DNA of 64,000 bases from Hadesarchaea archaeon (GCA_029259175.1 JAPDJH010000005.1:1-64000); one strand, 5' to 3'; counted from the stretch's first letter, positions 16,608 to 24,947 are shown. Translations and numbers: made by a program. Notes: a model not told the origin generated them from the sequence alone.

Positions 16608-17735
16608 ATGCGCGTAGCGCTTGTCGGTGACGAGTTCCCTCCGGACATTGGGGGCGCGGCCATCTACACATACGAGCTCGGAAAGGCGCTGGCGAAAAAG
16701 GGGATCGAGATCCACTTTCTGACCCACTGGCACCGAAATCAACCACTAGAAGAAGAAATCGACGGAATACGGATCAAGCGGGTAAAGGGCTTCGTCGTTC
16801 CCAGGTTCAACCGTGCGATCTCGCCGTACTCGTTCAGGAGGCTGCACTCGGTTATCAAGCATGGAGGATATCACGTAATCCATGGTGCAGACATTTACTC
16901 GCCGCTCGCCTGCGGTGGGCTGTGGAGCGCCCGAAAACGAGGCATTCCGTCGGTCTTCACCTGCCACACGGCGCTGACCTACAATCCACTCGTCGCGATC
17001 GCCCACTTCCCGATCCTGAGGATTCTCCGACGGGTTCCCGCCGTCATCGCGGTGAGCCACGCAGCAAAGCTCTTCAGCCAGATGCTGGGGATCCGGGCAG
17101 AAAAAATCCGTGTGATACCCAACGGGGTGGATTTGAAGACTTTCAATCCCAGAGTCGATGGTGCGAAGCTCAGGCGCAGGATCGGGGCTGGAACCTCGCC
17201 TCTGATAGTCACGGCGTCAAGATTAACCCCGTACAAACAGGTGGGGCTTCTCATCCGGGCGTTCAAATTCGTGCAAAACGAGCTTCCGGACTCCCGACTC
17301 GTAATAGCCGGAACAGGGGTTGAGGAAAAACGGCTGAAAAGACTTGCGAGAGAACTGGAGCTAGAAAATTCAACTGTGTTTTTGGGGAAGCTTTCTCACA
17401 AAAAAATCGCTGAGCTGATCGCTGCCGCAGATGTCTGTGTTATTCCTTCCAAAGTAGAATCGATGTCGCTCTTCGCTCTCGAGAGCTTGGCGTGCGGCAA
17501 GCCGGTGATCGGGCCAAACCGCGGGGGAATAACCAGTGTCGTGGAGCAGGGCGTGACGGGAGTGCTTATCCCGATGAGAGACCCGGAGCTGCTGGCGAGA
17601 ACCCTCGTGGAGACCGTTCAAGACACCGAGTTGCGGAGATCCGCCAGAAGAGAGGGGCCAAGGTTCGTCCGGAAGAGATTCAGCTGGGAGCTGTGCGCAT
17701 CGAGGACTCTGGAGGTGTACCGAGCGCTTAGGTGA
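16608..17735 (+). CDS. GT4 family glycosyltransferase
   Basis: 375 aa GT-B protein. The N-terminus ALVGDEFPPDIGGAAIYTYE carries the glycine-rich acceptor loop, VIPNGVDLKTF is the linker, and VESMSLFALESLACGKPVIG carries EX7E. Similar in layout to PimA/PimB-like mannosyltransferases, but specificity cannot be read from sequence. Translationally close to both neighbours (4 and 7 nt). Confidence 0.9.
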   Translation: MRVALVGDEFPPDIGGAAIYTYELGKALAKKGIEIHFLTHWHRNQPLEEEIDGIRIKRVKGFVVPRFNRAISPYSFRRLHSVIKHGGYHVIHGADIYSPLACGGLWSARKRGIPSVFTCHTALTYNPLVAIAHFPILRILRRVPAVIAVSHAAKLFSQMLGIRAEKIRVIPNGVDLKTFNPRVDGAKLRRRIGAGTSPLIVTASRLTPYKQVGLLIRAFKFVQNELPDSRLVIAGTGVEEKRLKRLARELELENSTVFLGKLSHKKIAELIAAADVCVIPSKVESMSLFALESLACGKPVIGPNRGGITSVVEQGVTGVLIPMRDPELLARTLVETVQDTELRRSARREGPRFVRKRFSWELCASRTLEVYRALR

Positions 17736-17742
17736 GAATCCG

Positions 17743-18453
17743 ATGGTGATTTCCTTCACGGTCGATGTGGAGCCCGATGCCCCGCCCTATCTCAACACCT
17801 GGCGGGGTGTGGAAGAGGGGCTTCCAAAACTGATCAACGTCTTGGAAAAATGCGAGATCCCAGCCACTTTCTTTGTGACCGGAAAAACATGTGAGAGGTA
17901 TTCCAGAGCGATAAGGGAGATTCCGAGGAAGTTCGAAATCGGTTGCCACGGCTACGAGCACGAGCGGTTCGACAGGCTGAGCGAGAGTGAGCAGAAGCGG
18001 CGGATCGGACTTGCAACCAAGGTTCTTCGACGGGTTGTGAAGAGGAAAATCCTCGGGTTTCGTGCACCCAATTTCAGAGCCGGACCGAAGATTGGCCGCC
18101 TCCTGAAAAAATTCGGCTATCTCTATGACTCCTCGTGGGCTGTATATCATCTCAGAAATCCGCCGCCGCCACGCGAGGTTGTGGAGATACCGAACACCGT
18201 CTTCTCAAGCGTGCTGCGCCTCCCCCCATGGCTCACGGTGCGCTTGGTCTCGGCTCTCGCTCACCGAATGCCCGTAGTGGTGCTAGACTACCACGTGTGG
18301 GAGATCGTGGAGATGAAAAACGTGCGCTTTGATTGTCGCTTCGCCACCGGATCCAAGGCGCTCCAGCGGCTTGAGCACGTGCTGGGCGAACTAAAAAAGA
18401 AATTCGAGTTCGCAGACCTCCAAACGATTGCACGGGCACTCAGGTGCGAATAA
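17743..18453 (+). CDS. Polysaccharide deacetylase (NodB domain)
   Basis: 236 aa. The carbohydrate esterase 4 motifs are in order: SFTVDVEPD (catalytic-base and metal Asp), GCHGYEHERF (metal His pair HxxxH), ILGFRAPNF (Arg motif), YDSSW and VVLDYHVWEI (late His). No signal peptide, so it probably acts on a cytoplasmic nucleotide- or lipid-linked N-acetyl sugar. It lies in the glycan operon after two GT4 genes, pointing to an amino-sugar-containing glycolipid or glycan. The 3' end overlaps the convergent GT4 by 14 nt. Confidence 0.87.
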   Translation: MVISFTVDVEPDAPPYLNTWRGVEEGLPKLINVLEKCEIPATFFVTGKTCERYSRAIREIPRKFEIGCHGYEHERFDRLSESEQKRRIGLATKVLRRVVKRKILGFRAPNFRAGPKIGRLLKKFGYLYDSSWAVYHLRNPPPPREVVEIPNTVFSSVLRLPPWLTVRLVSALAHRMPVVVLDYHVWEIVEMKNVRFDCRFATGSKALQRLEHVLGELKKKFEFADLQTIARALRCE

Positions 18454-19540
18454 GACGGCGGTAAAGCTTGACGAGCTTTGACACCATCCGGTCAACCGAA
18501 TACTCCGAAGCCGTGCGCCGCGCGTTGGTGCTCATCGCCTCCGTGGGTTCGAAGGAATCGAGCATTTCGGCGAGTTCGTCCGTATTATCGGGCTCGAAAA
18601 GAAGACCATTTCTGCGAGGTTTAACGATCTCGGGAATCGCGAGCGCCCGGGCACCAATGACCGGAGTACCGCAGGCCATGGCTTCGAGCATCACCACGCC
18701 TTGGGTCTCGCTCGTGGACGCCACGACTAAAGCGTCGGCCGCCGAGTAGTACAGTGGCTTGAGCTCTTCCCTCACAAATCCGTGAAACACCACCTTTCGG
18801 GACAATCGCTCGCGACGCACCAACTCTTTGAGCCTTGAGGCGTGAGGACCGCGTCCGCAGACGACCAGTTTCCCGTTGACGCGCTTCATGGCTCGGATCA
18901 CCACATCTACTTTCTTCTCGTAGGACAGACGGCCGAGCGAGAGAAAGACTCTCTCGTTTCCCAGCCCGAGTTTTTTCCTCGCAAGATGCTTGGGGTGAGG
19001 ACGGTAAAAGGACGTGTCTATTCCGTTGGGGACGACTTCGATGGGGCGCTTTATGCCCTTCTCCCTCAAAACGCGCTTCAGAGTGCGGCTTGGGGTGATC
19101 ACCCGGTGCTGCCAGTTGTAAAAGACACGGCAGAACTCCCACGTGAAAAACTTCATCAGAGGAGCGCCCACCCGGAATGCGTACCGGAGGTACTCGGTGA
19201 GTAGAGTGTGAAAGCTTGCAACGCGGGGGAGTCCGTGGTGCTTCGCCACGCGAATGCCGAAGAATCCCATGGTAAAGGGAGAGTGCGAGTGGACCAGGTC
19301 AAGGGGTGGGACACGATCCTTGCCCTGGGGTACGGCGATCCGGAACTCCGGATAGGGTCTGAACCTGACGGCAGGATAGGAATACACCCGAATTCCATTG
19401 ATCTCCTTCACGCGCGTCTTGGGACAAAACACGTGCACCTCGTGGCCTCTGCGAACCAGCTCGGACCCAAAGCTGAGGACGGAAGTGACCACGCCATTTC
19501 GCTGGGGGAGAAAGGTGTCGGTAAAGAATCCCAGGCGCAT
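18440..19540 (-). CDS. GT4 family glycosyltransferase
   Basis: 366 aa from the ATG at 19540 (MRLGFFTDTFLPQRNGV); an upstream in-frame extension to 19651 is unlikely. GT-B fold with a typical N-terminal glycine loop (PQRNGVVTSVLSFG), the linker VVPNGIDTSFY and SETQGVVMLEAMACGTPVIG bearing EX7E. Resembles diacylglycerol- or phosphoinositide-type glycosyltransferases, so a glycolipid product is possible. Divergent from the sugar nucleotidyltransferase at 19595. Confidence 0.9.
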   Translation of the reverse strand: MRLGFFTDTFLPQRNGVVTSVLSFGSELVRRGHEVHVFCPKTRVKEINGIRVYSYPAVRFRPYPEFRIAVPQGKDRVPPLDLVHSHSPFTMGFFGIRVAKHHGLPRVASFHTLLTEYLRYAFRVGAPLMKFFTWEFCRVFYNWQHRVITPSRTLKRVLREKGIKRPIEVVPNGIDTSFYRPHPKHLARKKLGLGNERVFLSLGRLSYEKKVDVVIRAMKRVNGKLVVCGRGPHASRLKELVRRERLSRKVVFHGFVREELKPLYYSAADALVVASTSETQGVVMLEAMACGTPVIGARALAIPEIVKPRRNGLLFEPDNTDELAEMLDSFEPTEAMSTNARRTASEYSVDRMVSKLVKLYRRLIRT

Positions 19541-19594
19541 GCGATTCCCCAATCTTAAAACGGGCACCGGATATGTAAGTTTGAGCGTGGGGTA

Positions 19595-20521
19595 ATGATC
19601 GGCATGATTCTCTGCGGCGGAATGGCCAAGCGGTTGCGGCCGCTCACCCAACGGGTTCCGAAAGTTCTGCTCGAGCTCAAACCGGGATACACTTTGCTGG
19701 ATCGCCAGTTGCTACAGTACAAGAGCGCGGGAATCGAAAAGGTCATCCTGCTGACCGGACATCTGAGCGAAAAAATCGAGAGGCGCATTGGGCGGGAGCG
19801 GTTTGGTGTCTGCATCGACTATGTCAGGGAACGAAAGCCGCTCGGAACGCTGAACGCGATCCGATTGGGAATGCGAAAAGCCAAGGACGATGTGGTGGTG
19901 AGCAACGGAGATGTCGTGTGCGATCTCAATCTCCGGAGGATGTGGATGCGATGGAGGCACAGCAAAGCCTGGGGCTCCATGTACATCGTGCGGATGCGGA
20001 GTCCCTATGGGGTGGTCAAGACCAGGGGTGGACGGATAACGGGTTTTGAGGAAAAGCCCCTGCTCAGCTGTTATATCAATGGGGGGTTCTACTGCCTCTC
20101 ACACCGCGTGCTCCCGCTTTTGGAACGCTACAAAACGGGCGATATAGAAAAAACGGTGTTTCCGGAGCTCGCGAGGGCTGGAAGATTCACCTATTACAAA
20201 GAGGACGGGATCTACTGGATCTCCGTTGATACTCTCAAGGATTTGGAAGCCGCGCAAAGGGAGTACTCGAACAGGCGGGACACCGAGTGGGGATACGAAA
20301 AAGCGGTGGGTAGTGGGAAAAGACTTTTCTATGTGATGGCCGGGCACAGCATGAGCACGCGCGGCATCCGGGTGCTAAAAGTCGTGAGAGGGCGTGGTGT
20401 TTTGAGGTGTGGAAACCGTTCGTGGAGAGTGAGAACCGGAAGTCGCGTCTTCCTGAAAAGCTCCGAGGAATACACGCTCAGAGCACGAGCGAACACATGG
20501 GTCGAGGGACTAAGCAGCTGA
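19595..20521 (+). CDS. Sugar-nucleotide pyrophosphorylase with C-terminal extension
   Basis: 308 aa. Residues 1-230 are a nucleotidyltransferase: CGGMAKRLRPLTQRVPKVLL is the activated-sugar signature, VSNGDVVCDL provides the metal Asp, and GFEEKP and YINGGFY are typical. It makes an NDP-sugar donor from a sugar 1-phosphate. Residues about 235-308 (GYEKAVGSG...LRARANTWVEGLSS) form an extra beta-rich segment with the pattern of a small cupin, unlike the left-handed helix or LbH tail of most relatives. The neighbours are glycosyltransferases, so it probably supplies their donor. Confidence 0.85.
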   Translation: MIGMILCGGMAKRLRPLTQRVPKVLLELKPGYTLLDRQLLQYKSAGIEKVILLTGHLSEKIERRIGRERFGVCIDYVRERKPLGTLNAIRLGMRKAKDDVVVSNGDVVCDLNLRRMWMRWRHSKAWGSMYIVRMRSPYGVVKTRGGRITGFEEKPLLSCYINGGFYCLSHRVLPLLERYKTGDIEKTVFPELARAGRFTYYKEDGIYWISVDTLKDLEAAQREYSNRRDTEWGYEKAVGSGKRLFYVMAGHSMSTRGIRVLKVVRGRGVLRCGNRSWRVRTGSRVFLKSSEEYTLRARANTWVEGLSS

Positions 20522-20531
20522 GAGGACACGT

Positions 20532-21161
20532 ATGAAGAAGGGGGTCTTGAGTTCAGTCGGTATTATCATTGGTCTGGCCGTTGCTTTTTCGATAATCTTC
20601 TATTTGGGGGCTCAAGTGCCGCCGGAGGGCTTCTGGGAGGATCTGGGATACGGAGGTGTGCTGTTCCTGAGTTTTGTTGGATCGAGTTCGGTAATCCTGC
20701 CAGTTCCATACACGGTTGTGCTATTGTCCATCGCTCCAGCGTTTGAGCCGGTGCTCTTCGCGGTGGCGGTGGGGGTCGGGTCGGCGCTGGGCGAAATGGT
20801 CGGCTATGGATTGGGATACGCCGGGCGAGTGGCGCTAGGGGAAAAAGAAAAGAAAAAACTCCGGGCCATGCTTCAGGTGTTTAAGCGCTATGGGCCTTGG
20901 GCCATTTTTCTGTTCGCACTCACCCCGCTGCCAGACGATCTGCTCTTCGTTCCTCTGGGACTGATGCGCTACAGCTTGCTGAACGCGCTGGTGGCGTGTG
21001 CTCTCGGAAAGTTCTGCATGGGGCTGATTCTGGCTTATTCGGGTCATGTAGCGGAGTCCTTTTTCAGCTCGAGCTGGCTGATGGCCCCGATCACAGCGGT
21101 GGTACTGGCCCTGATCGTGGTCTTGGTGTTCAGGATCGATTGGACTCGGCTCGCGCGATGA
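20532..21161 (+). CDS. VTT/DedA-family membrane protein
   Basis: 209 aa with about five membrane helices and the VTT/SNARE-associated pattern: FVGSSSVILPVPYTVV, GSALGEMVGYGLGYAGR, and FALTPLPDDLLFVPLG, in which the acidic and proline residues are characteristic. Relatives in bacteria and eukaryotes act as lipid scramblases or polyprenyl-phosphate flippases. Ten nt downstream of the sugar nucleotidyltransferase gene, so it may return the lipid carrier to the inner face. Confidence 0.85.
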   Translation: MKKGVLSSVGIIIGLAVAFSIIFYLGAQVPPEGFWEDLGYGGVLFLSFVGSSSVILPVPYTVVLLSIAPAFEPVLFAVAVGVGSALGEMVGYGLGYAGRVALGEKEKKKLRAMLQVFKRYGPWAIFLFALTPLPDDLLFVPLGLMRYSLLNALVACALGKFCMGLILAYSGHVAESFFSSSWLMAPITAVVLALIVVLVFRIDWTRLAR

Positions 21162-22280
21162 TCACGCTGGCTTGAAGCGCTCGCGCAGTTTTTCTAGGAC
21201 TTTTGGAAGGGTGGTGTACTCCATGGATTCCTTGCCGAGACGCGCTGGCTCGAATTCTCCCATTCGTCTTATCCAGCGGGCGAGTTCGGCGGCCTCTCGG
21301 CGGGCTGGTTCAAAGGACGGATCGTCGAACAGGTCGCTTATCATTGGCTTGCCCTCGTCGTCTTCAGCGATTTTGCCGTTGCAGATCTGGAAACCGAGAG
21401 CCACTATGCGCGGCGGGCCGTCGAAGGCGCAGCACCGGGCGTCGCGCAGGCTCACAGGCATGAGCGGACCCCAGTGGCTTCCGCGCATCCATCCCTCAAC
21501 GAAATAGCTGTGCATAAAGGGGGCCAGTGCCTCGCCCACTGCGGGCAGGCCGTGCTGGCAGCGCACGATGCACACTGGGTCGTCCTTGCCCACGTACTTG
21601 CCGGCTATCAGGGAAAGGCGGGTGGTGCTCGTCGCAGCACACACGAGATCGTCTGAAGCGCGCCACACGTGGGAGACCACGTACTGGCCGGGAGCTCCGA
21701 TGAGGGCGATGAGGTCGTAGGTTTCCTCCGGGCACTTGAGCACCACTTTCTTGTTCTCGTACACGTCCATTACTTCGAACTTGAAGCCGCCGGTCATGTT
21801 GGGATCGATGACAAGGCCTGCGGTGTTGAAGGGATCGGCAAAAATCTTGAAGAGCGGGAAGTTGAAGGCTCCGGGCTCCGTCTTGTCTGCGGCGAAGACG
21901 ATGATGGGGTCGGACTTGCGCTCCTCGATCTCCATCTCGGCAACTCCGGGACCCATTCCACGGATGTTGCCGCTGAAGGAGGTCTTGAGGATGTCCTGTC
22001 CCGCGGCGTACAGCTTCAGGTCGACTGCGCGCTTTGCTGCTTCCTGGAAGGTCTCCCAGGCAAGCTTGTGGATTTCCTCGTTGGTCTCGCCCCGCTGGTG
22101 GACCATCAGGAGTTCGAGATCGTCGCCGGCGTGGAAAACGAAGTAGTTGTTGATCAGACCGCTCTGCTGGGCCTCAGAGAGCTTGCGTTCTGCGATCTGG
22201 AGCAGAGGTTCTGGAACGGTGTGGTGGCCTGCTAGCGAACCGACATCACACTTGATTATGGAAATAGTAGTTTTCGCCAT
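21162..22280 (-). CDS. fbp: Fructose-1,6-bisphosphate aldolase/phosphatase
   Basis: 372 aa, the standard length. Bifunctional archaeal gluconeogenic enzyme (class V FBPase) that condenses triose phosphates and dephosphorylates fructose 1,6-bisphosphate. The N-terminus MAKTTISIIKCDVGSLAGHH, the AAGQDILKTSFSGN segment, FAADKTEPGAFN and VIDPNMTGGFKFEVMDV are characteristic. IAGKYVGKDDPV contains the catalytic Tyr and Schiff-base Lys (YxxK). It fits with PPDK at 38.0 kb in a gluconeogenic route. Strong GGAGG ribosome-binding site upstream. Confidence 0.97.
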   Translation of the reverse strand: MAKTTISIIKCDVGSLAGHHTVPEPLLQIAERKLSEAQQSGLINNYFVFHAGDDLELLMVHQRGETNEEIHKLAWETFQEAAKRAVDLKLYAAGQDILKTSFSGNIRGMGPGVAEMEIEERKSDPIIVFAADKTEPGAFNFPLFKIFADPFNTAGLVIDPNMTGGFKFEVMDVYENKKVVLKCPEETYDLIALIGAPGQYVVSHVWRASDDLVCAATSTTRLSLIAGKYVGKDDPVCIVRCQHGLPAVGEALAPFMHSYFVEGWMRGSHWGPLMPVSLRDARCCAFDGPPRIVALGFQICNGKIAEDDEGKPMISDLFDDPSFEPARREAAELARWIRRMGEFEPARLGKESMEYTTLPKVLEKLRERFKPA

Positions 22281-22336
22281 TTCTACTCCTCCTTATCCAC
22301 TACTCCGCTCCGCTCTCTAAAAAGGTTGTTGTGGGT

Positions 22337-22903
22337 TCAAGCAGCGTAGGAGACGGCAAAGGCACCCAGCAGTCCTAGGATCACGGAAATCGCGAGCAAA
22401 ACCATTAGGCTTCCGACGAGGCCTTTCTCCGGACGAATGGCTTTCCCATACAAACGCTGCAGAGCTCGGAAAGAGCGAGAGACCCCCAGATGCGAGGCCC
22501 AGAGACACAGGGGGAGGTTGCCGACGAACACTAGGATGTAGTAAAACAATACCCAGATCTGGCCCCCTGTGGTCGATGTGATATCCATGCCCTGAAGGGT
22601 TTTCTCCAAGCTGGAAAGCACCACGCTGTCCCACACCCCTCGGGAAAACACGAACACGGGGGCCAGTGCGCCGAACAGCAGCTCTGAAACGACAAAAGCG
22701 GCGACAACGGTTAGCGGGAAGTAGAGGAATGGTTCCCACCAGAGCTGGCTTTCGGGAAGAGGAGGTCCGAGAGCACCGCCCAGGCAGGAAAAGAGGGTTT
22801 CGGATCCGCCGGCCCAGCGGCCAAAGGCTAGACCAGCGGACCACGCACCGATCAGCAACAGCCAAGCGAGCTGGCTGAAGGTCTCTTGGCGCACGTGACT
22901 CAC
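22337..22903 (-). CDS. Integral membrane protein, unknown
   Basis: 188 aa from the GTG at 22903, which overlaps the upstream stop as GTGA. About four to five membrane helices (WLLLIGAWSAGLAF, FPLTVVAAFVVSELLFGAL, IWVLFYYILVFVGNLPLCLW, SLMVLLAISVILGLLGAFAV). The arrangement faintly resembles Yip1-type proteins but no signature is clear. Translationally coupled to a coiled-coil protein, which may be its soluble partner. Confidence 0.6.
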   Translation of the reverse strand: MSHVRQETFSQLAWLLLIGAWSAGLAFGRWAGGSETLFSCLGGALGPPLPESQLWWEPFLYFPLTVVAAFVVSELLFGALAPVFVFSRGVWDSVVLSSLEKTLQGMDITSTTGGQIWVLFYYILVFVGNLPLCLWASHLGVSRSFRALQRLYGKAIRPEKGLVGSLMVLLAISVILGLLGAFAVSYAA

Positions 22904-23118
22904 TTGGAGCGTTCGTATTGGCGCTTGGCGTCCATTATGGCCCGGGTGAGGTAGGTGTGACGGACCGTGGGGGTACGGGCAGGAGTGCTGGAAGGGGGCG
23001 ACTGAGGCCTCACAATCCCCATGCGTCGCTCGAGGGCCTCTACGCGGCGCTCGAGCTGGGAGAGCTTCAAAAGTATCGCGTCGAGTGCGGATTTCACAGA
23101 AGCGATTTCTTCTGGCAT
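22900..23118 (-). CDS. Small coiled-coil protein, unknown
   Basis: 72 aa from the ATG at 23118. Residues 5-35 (EEIASVKSALDAILLKLSQLE and the following LERR repeats) form a heptad coiled coil. A Pro/Ser-rich linker and a basic C-terminal helix (YLTRAIMDAKRQYERSK) follow. No family recognised. It overlaps the downstream membrane protein by 4 nt, so the two are coupled. Confidence 0.6.
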   Translation of the reverse strand: MPEEIASVKSALDAILLKLSQLERRVEALERRMGIVRPQSPPSSTPARTPTVRHTYLTRAIMDAKRQYERSK

Positions 23119-23196
23119 CCACTCACACTCAGGGGGACAGATTATAAGGATTGGCCTGCAAACCCTTTTTTGGAAAAACGCGCTGGTCTTAATCGA

Positions 23197-23271
23197 GCCG
23201 CCGTAGCTGAGCTTGGTTACAGCGGCCGCCTCGTAAGCGGCAGATCGTGGGTTCAAATCCCACCGGCGGCT
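23197..23271 (+). tRNA. tRNA-Thr (CGT)
   Basis: Complete cloverleaf: acceptor GCCGCCG/CGGCGGC, anticodon stem GCCGC/GCGGC around the loop CTCGTAA, T arm GTGGG-TTCAAAT-CCCAC, discriminator T. CCA is encoded at 23272-23274. No intron. Confidence 0.95.
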
Positions 23272-23286
23272 CCATCATCTAAGAAA

Positions 23287-23297
23287 TTCTTAAATAA
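23287..23297 (+). promoter_or_regulatory. Promoter candidate of vapBC
   Basis: TTCTTAAATAAT about 30-40 nt before the GTG of the antitoxin gene resembles an archaeal TATA box; the first usable one after the tRNA. Confidence 0.4.
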
Positions 23298-23326
23298 TTG
23301 AATTCCAGAGTACTCTTGGTGGCAAA

Positions 23327-23602
23327 GTGACTGATGCTTACGTCTGCAAAGTAACATCCGTAGGTCAAATAACCTTGCCAAAGGAAATTAGAAAGGAGTT
23401 AAACATCAAAGGAGACGATTTCGTTATTTTGGAGAAAATCGGAGAAACATACTTCCTGAGAAAGGTTGGGATCGAGAAGGACCTCCTGAAAAAAATCCGG
23501 GCGAAGGTAAGGAAAAGCGGGCTGACGAAAGAGAAGCTCGCTAAGATACTTGAGGAGGTCTCCGAAGGGACGTGGAGAAAAACGTATGAGGGTCTTCGTT
23601 GA
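23327..23602 (+). CDS. vapB: VapB-type antitoxin (AbrB fold)
   Basis: 91 aa, GTG start. Residues 5-45 form a swapped-hairpin AbrB domain (VTSVGQITLPKEIRKELNI, GDDFVILEKIG); the C-terminal helices are charged and would neutralise the toxin. It overlaps the PIN toxin gene by 17 nt, the normal order for VapBC. The antitoxin probably represses its own promoter. Confidence 0.87.
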   Translation: MTDAYVCKVTSVGQITLPKEIRKELNIKGDDFVILEKIGETYFLRKVGIEKDLLKKIRAKVRKSGLTKEKLAKILEEVSEGTWRKTYEGLR

Positions 23603-24023
23603 CGCCAACACCATCGTGAGCGGATTACTCTTTGAGGGCAACGAAGCCACTTTGCTCGAACTCGGAAGATTGAGGGCTCTTCGCTTAATAACAAACGAAT
23701 ACGTCTTGAAAGAAGTGAAGGCGGTTCTGGAGAGGAAAGAATTCGGCCTGAGCGAGGGTGAATTGCGGGGCTTGGTAAGATATGTATCTGAATGCATTTC
23801 AATCGTTGAAAATCCTCCGGAGAAAGAAATCAGGGGGCACTACAACTTGTTGAGGGACAAAAAGGACCTGCCCGTTGTGGTGGGAGCAAAAATTGAAAAT
23901 TCTGATTACTTGGTTACGGGCGACAAGGAACTGCTTTCAGAGAAAGTTAAACGTTTCGTGAACACGATCACTACATCAGAGTTATTGGAGAAGTTAACGA
24001 GGGAAAAGTCCGTCCAGTTTTGA
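23586..24023 (+). CDS. vapC: VapC-type PIN-domain toxin
   Basis: 145 aa from the ATG at 23586. PIN-domain RNase: RVFVDANTIVSGLLFEG carries the first acidic residue, NEYVLKEVKAVL the second, and NSDYLVTGDKELL the last acidic cluster. Likely an Mg-dependent ribonuclease held inactive by the upstream VapB. The pair sits directly behind tRNA-Thr. The family is the PIN_3 type that is common in archaea. Confidence 0.88.
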   Translation: MRVFVDANTIVSGLLFEGNEATLLELGRLRALRLITNEYVLKEVKAVLERKEFGLSEGELRGLVRYVSECISIVENPPEKEIRGHYNLLRDKKDLPVVVGAKIENSDYLVTGDKELLSEKVKRFVNTITTSELLEKLTREKSVQF

Positions 24024-24073
24024 GAGGGCAATCCGGTGTTGGCTTTAGTACGAAGCCTACCGGCGACTCTATC

Positions 24074-24087
24074 AACACCTAGGTGTT
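24074..24087. promoter_or_regulatory. 14-bp perfect palindrome upstream of queE
   Basis: AACACCTAGGTGTT is fully self-complementary and lies 47 nt before the queE ATG, between vapC and queE. It looks like a dimeric regulator operator. It could control queE or mark the end of the vapBC unit. Confidence 0.45.
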
Positions 24088-24133
24088 AAAAACCAAAAAC
24101 GTTCTATTTGCTCAAAAACGGAGAATAAGTGAT

Positions 24134-24889
24134 ATGTGGGGATACGTGGGAGAAGTGTTCAGCTCTATCCAAGGAGAAGGAATTCATCTCGGATGCAGAC
24201 AGGTATTCGTCAGGCTAGCGGGCTGTCCGTTGCACTGTGTGTACTGTGACACTGTGCGATTCAGAAGTCCTGTGCGGCGATGGTGCGTGGTGGAGTGCAG
24301 GCCAGGAAGTCAGGAATTCAAGAAGGTGAAAAATCCGGTGGAGACCTCTCGAGTAGTGGAATGGGTAAGAGAACTGTGGACTTCCGCGACACACAGCGTG
24401 GCACTGACGGGCGGCGAACCACTCGCAGCCGGAGAATTCCTGGTGGAGCTAACGCGTGCGCTCAAACAAAGAGGGTTCAGGAACTATCTGGAGACGAGTG
24501 GGGTGTCAAGCCCGGTTTTTGAGCGGGTAGCGGAACACATCGATTTTGCGGCCATCGATATCAAATTGCCGGAGCATCGGGCGGTCGAGCGCTGGGGGGA
24601 GCTTTTGAAGCACGAACTGGGGTGCGTGCGGCTGGCGTTGAAGCACAGGGTAGACACGTTCGTGAAGCTGGTGGTGCTCGAGAGCACTGAGGCAAGCACC
24701 GTAATCCGGGTGTGCAGGAGGTTGAAGCGGATCGGGAGGGTACCGGTGGTGCTCCAGCCGGTGACTCCGCGGCGTGGGATGAAGAGACCAAGCTGGGAGC
24801 AGCTCCTAAAAATCACGGAAGAGGTGGCGCGGCTGGGGCTGGATGTACGTGTGATCCCTCAAGTGCATCGACTGGGTGGGTGGAAGTGA
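24134..24889 (+). CDS. queE: 7-carboxy-7-deazaguanine synthase QueE
   Basis: 251 aa from the ATG at 24134 (an upstream in-frame start at 24083 adds an unlikely leader). Radical-SAM enzyme that makes 7-carboxy-7-deazaguanine, the step after QueD toward preQ0 and archaeosine. Motifs: FSSIQGEGIHLG, the radical-SAM cluster GCPLHCVYCD (CxxxCxxC), TGGEPL, LETSG and AIDIKLP. Convergent with DUF357. Two small hairpins lie just downstream. Confidence 0.93.
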   Translation: MWGYVGEVFSSIQGEGIHLGCRQVFVRLAGCPLHCVYCDTVRFRSPVRRWCVVECRPGSQEFKKVKNPVETSRVVEWVRELWTSATHSVALTGGEPLAAGEFLVELTRALKQRGFRNYLETSGVSSPVFERVAEHIDFAAIDIKLPEHRAVERWGELLKHELGCVRLALKHRVDTFVKLVVLESTEASTVIRVCRRLKRIGRVPVVLQPVTPRRGMKRPSWEQLLKITEEVARLGLDVRVIPQVHRLGGWK

Positions 24890-24898
24890 AACAAAGGG

Positions 24899-24947
24899 TA
24901 CAACTGGAGAGTTGTATTCCTGCTGGTTATACAACCGAGGAGTTGTG
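24899..24947. repeat. Twin short hairpins between convergent genes
   Basis: Two related 18-nt units, TACAACTGGAGAGTTGTA (24899-24916) and TACAACCGAGGAGTTGTG (24930-24947), each form a short stem (7 bp with a GGAG loop, and 5 bp). They agree at 14 of 18 positions. They lie between queE and the end of DUF357, a position suited to bidirectional termination or mRNA 3' end protection. Confidence 0.4.
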
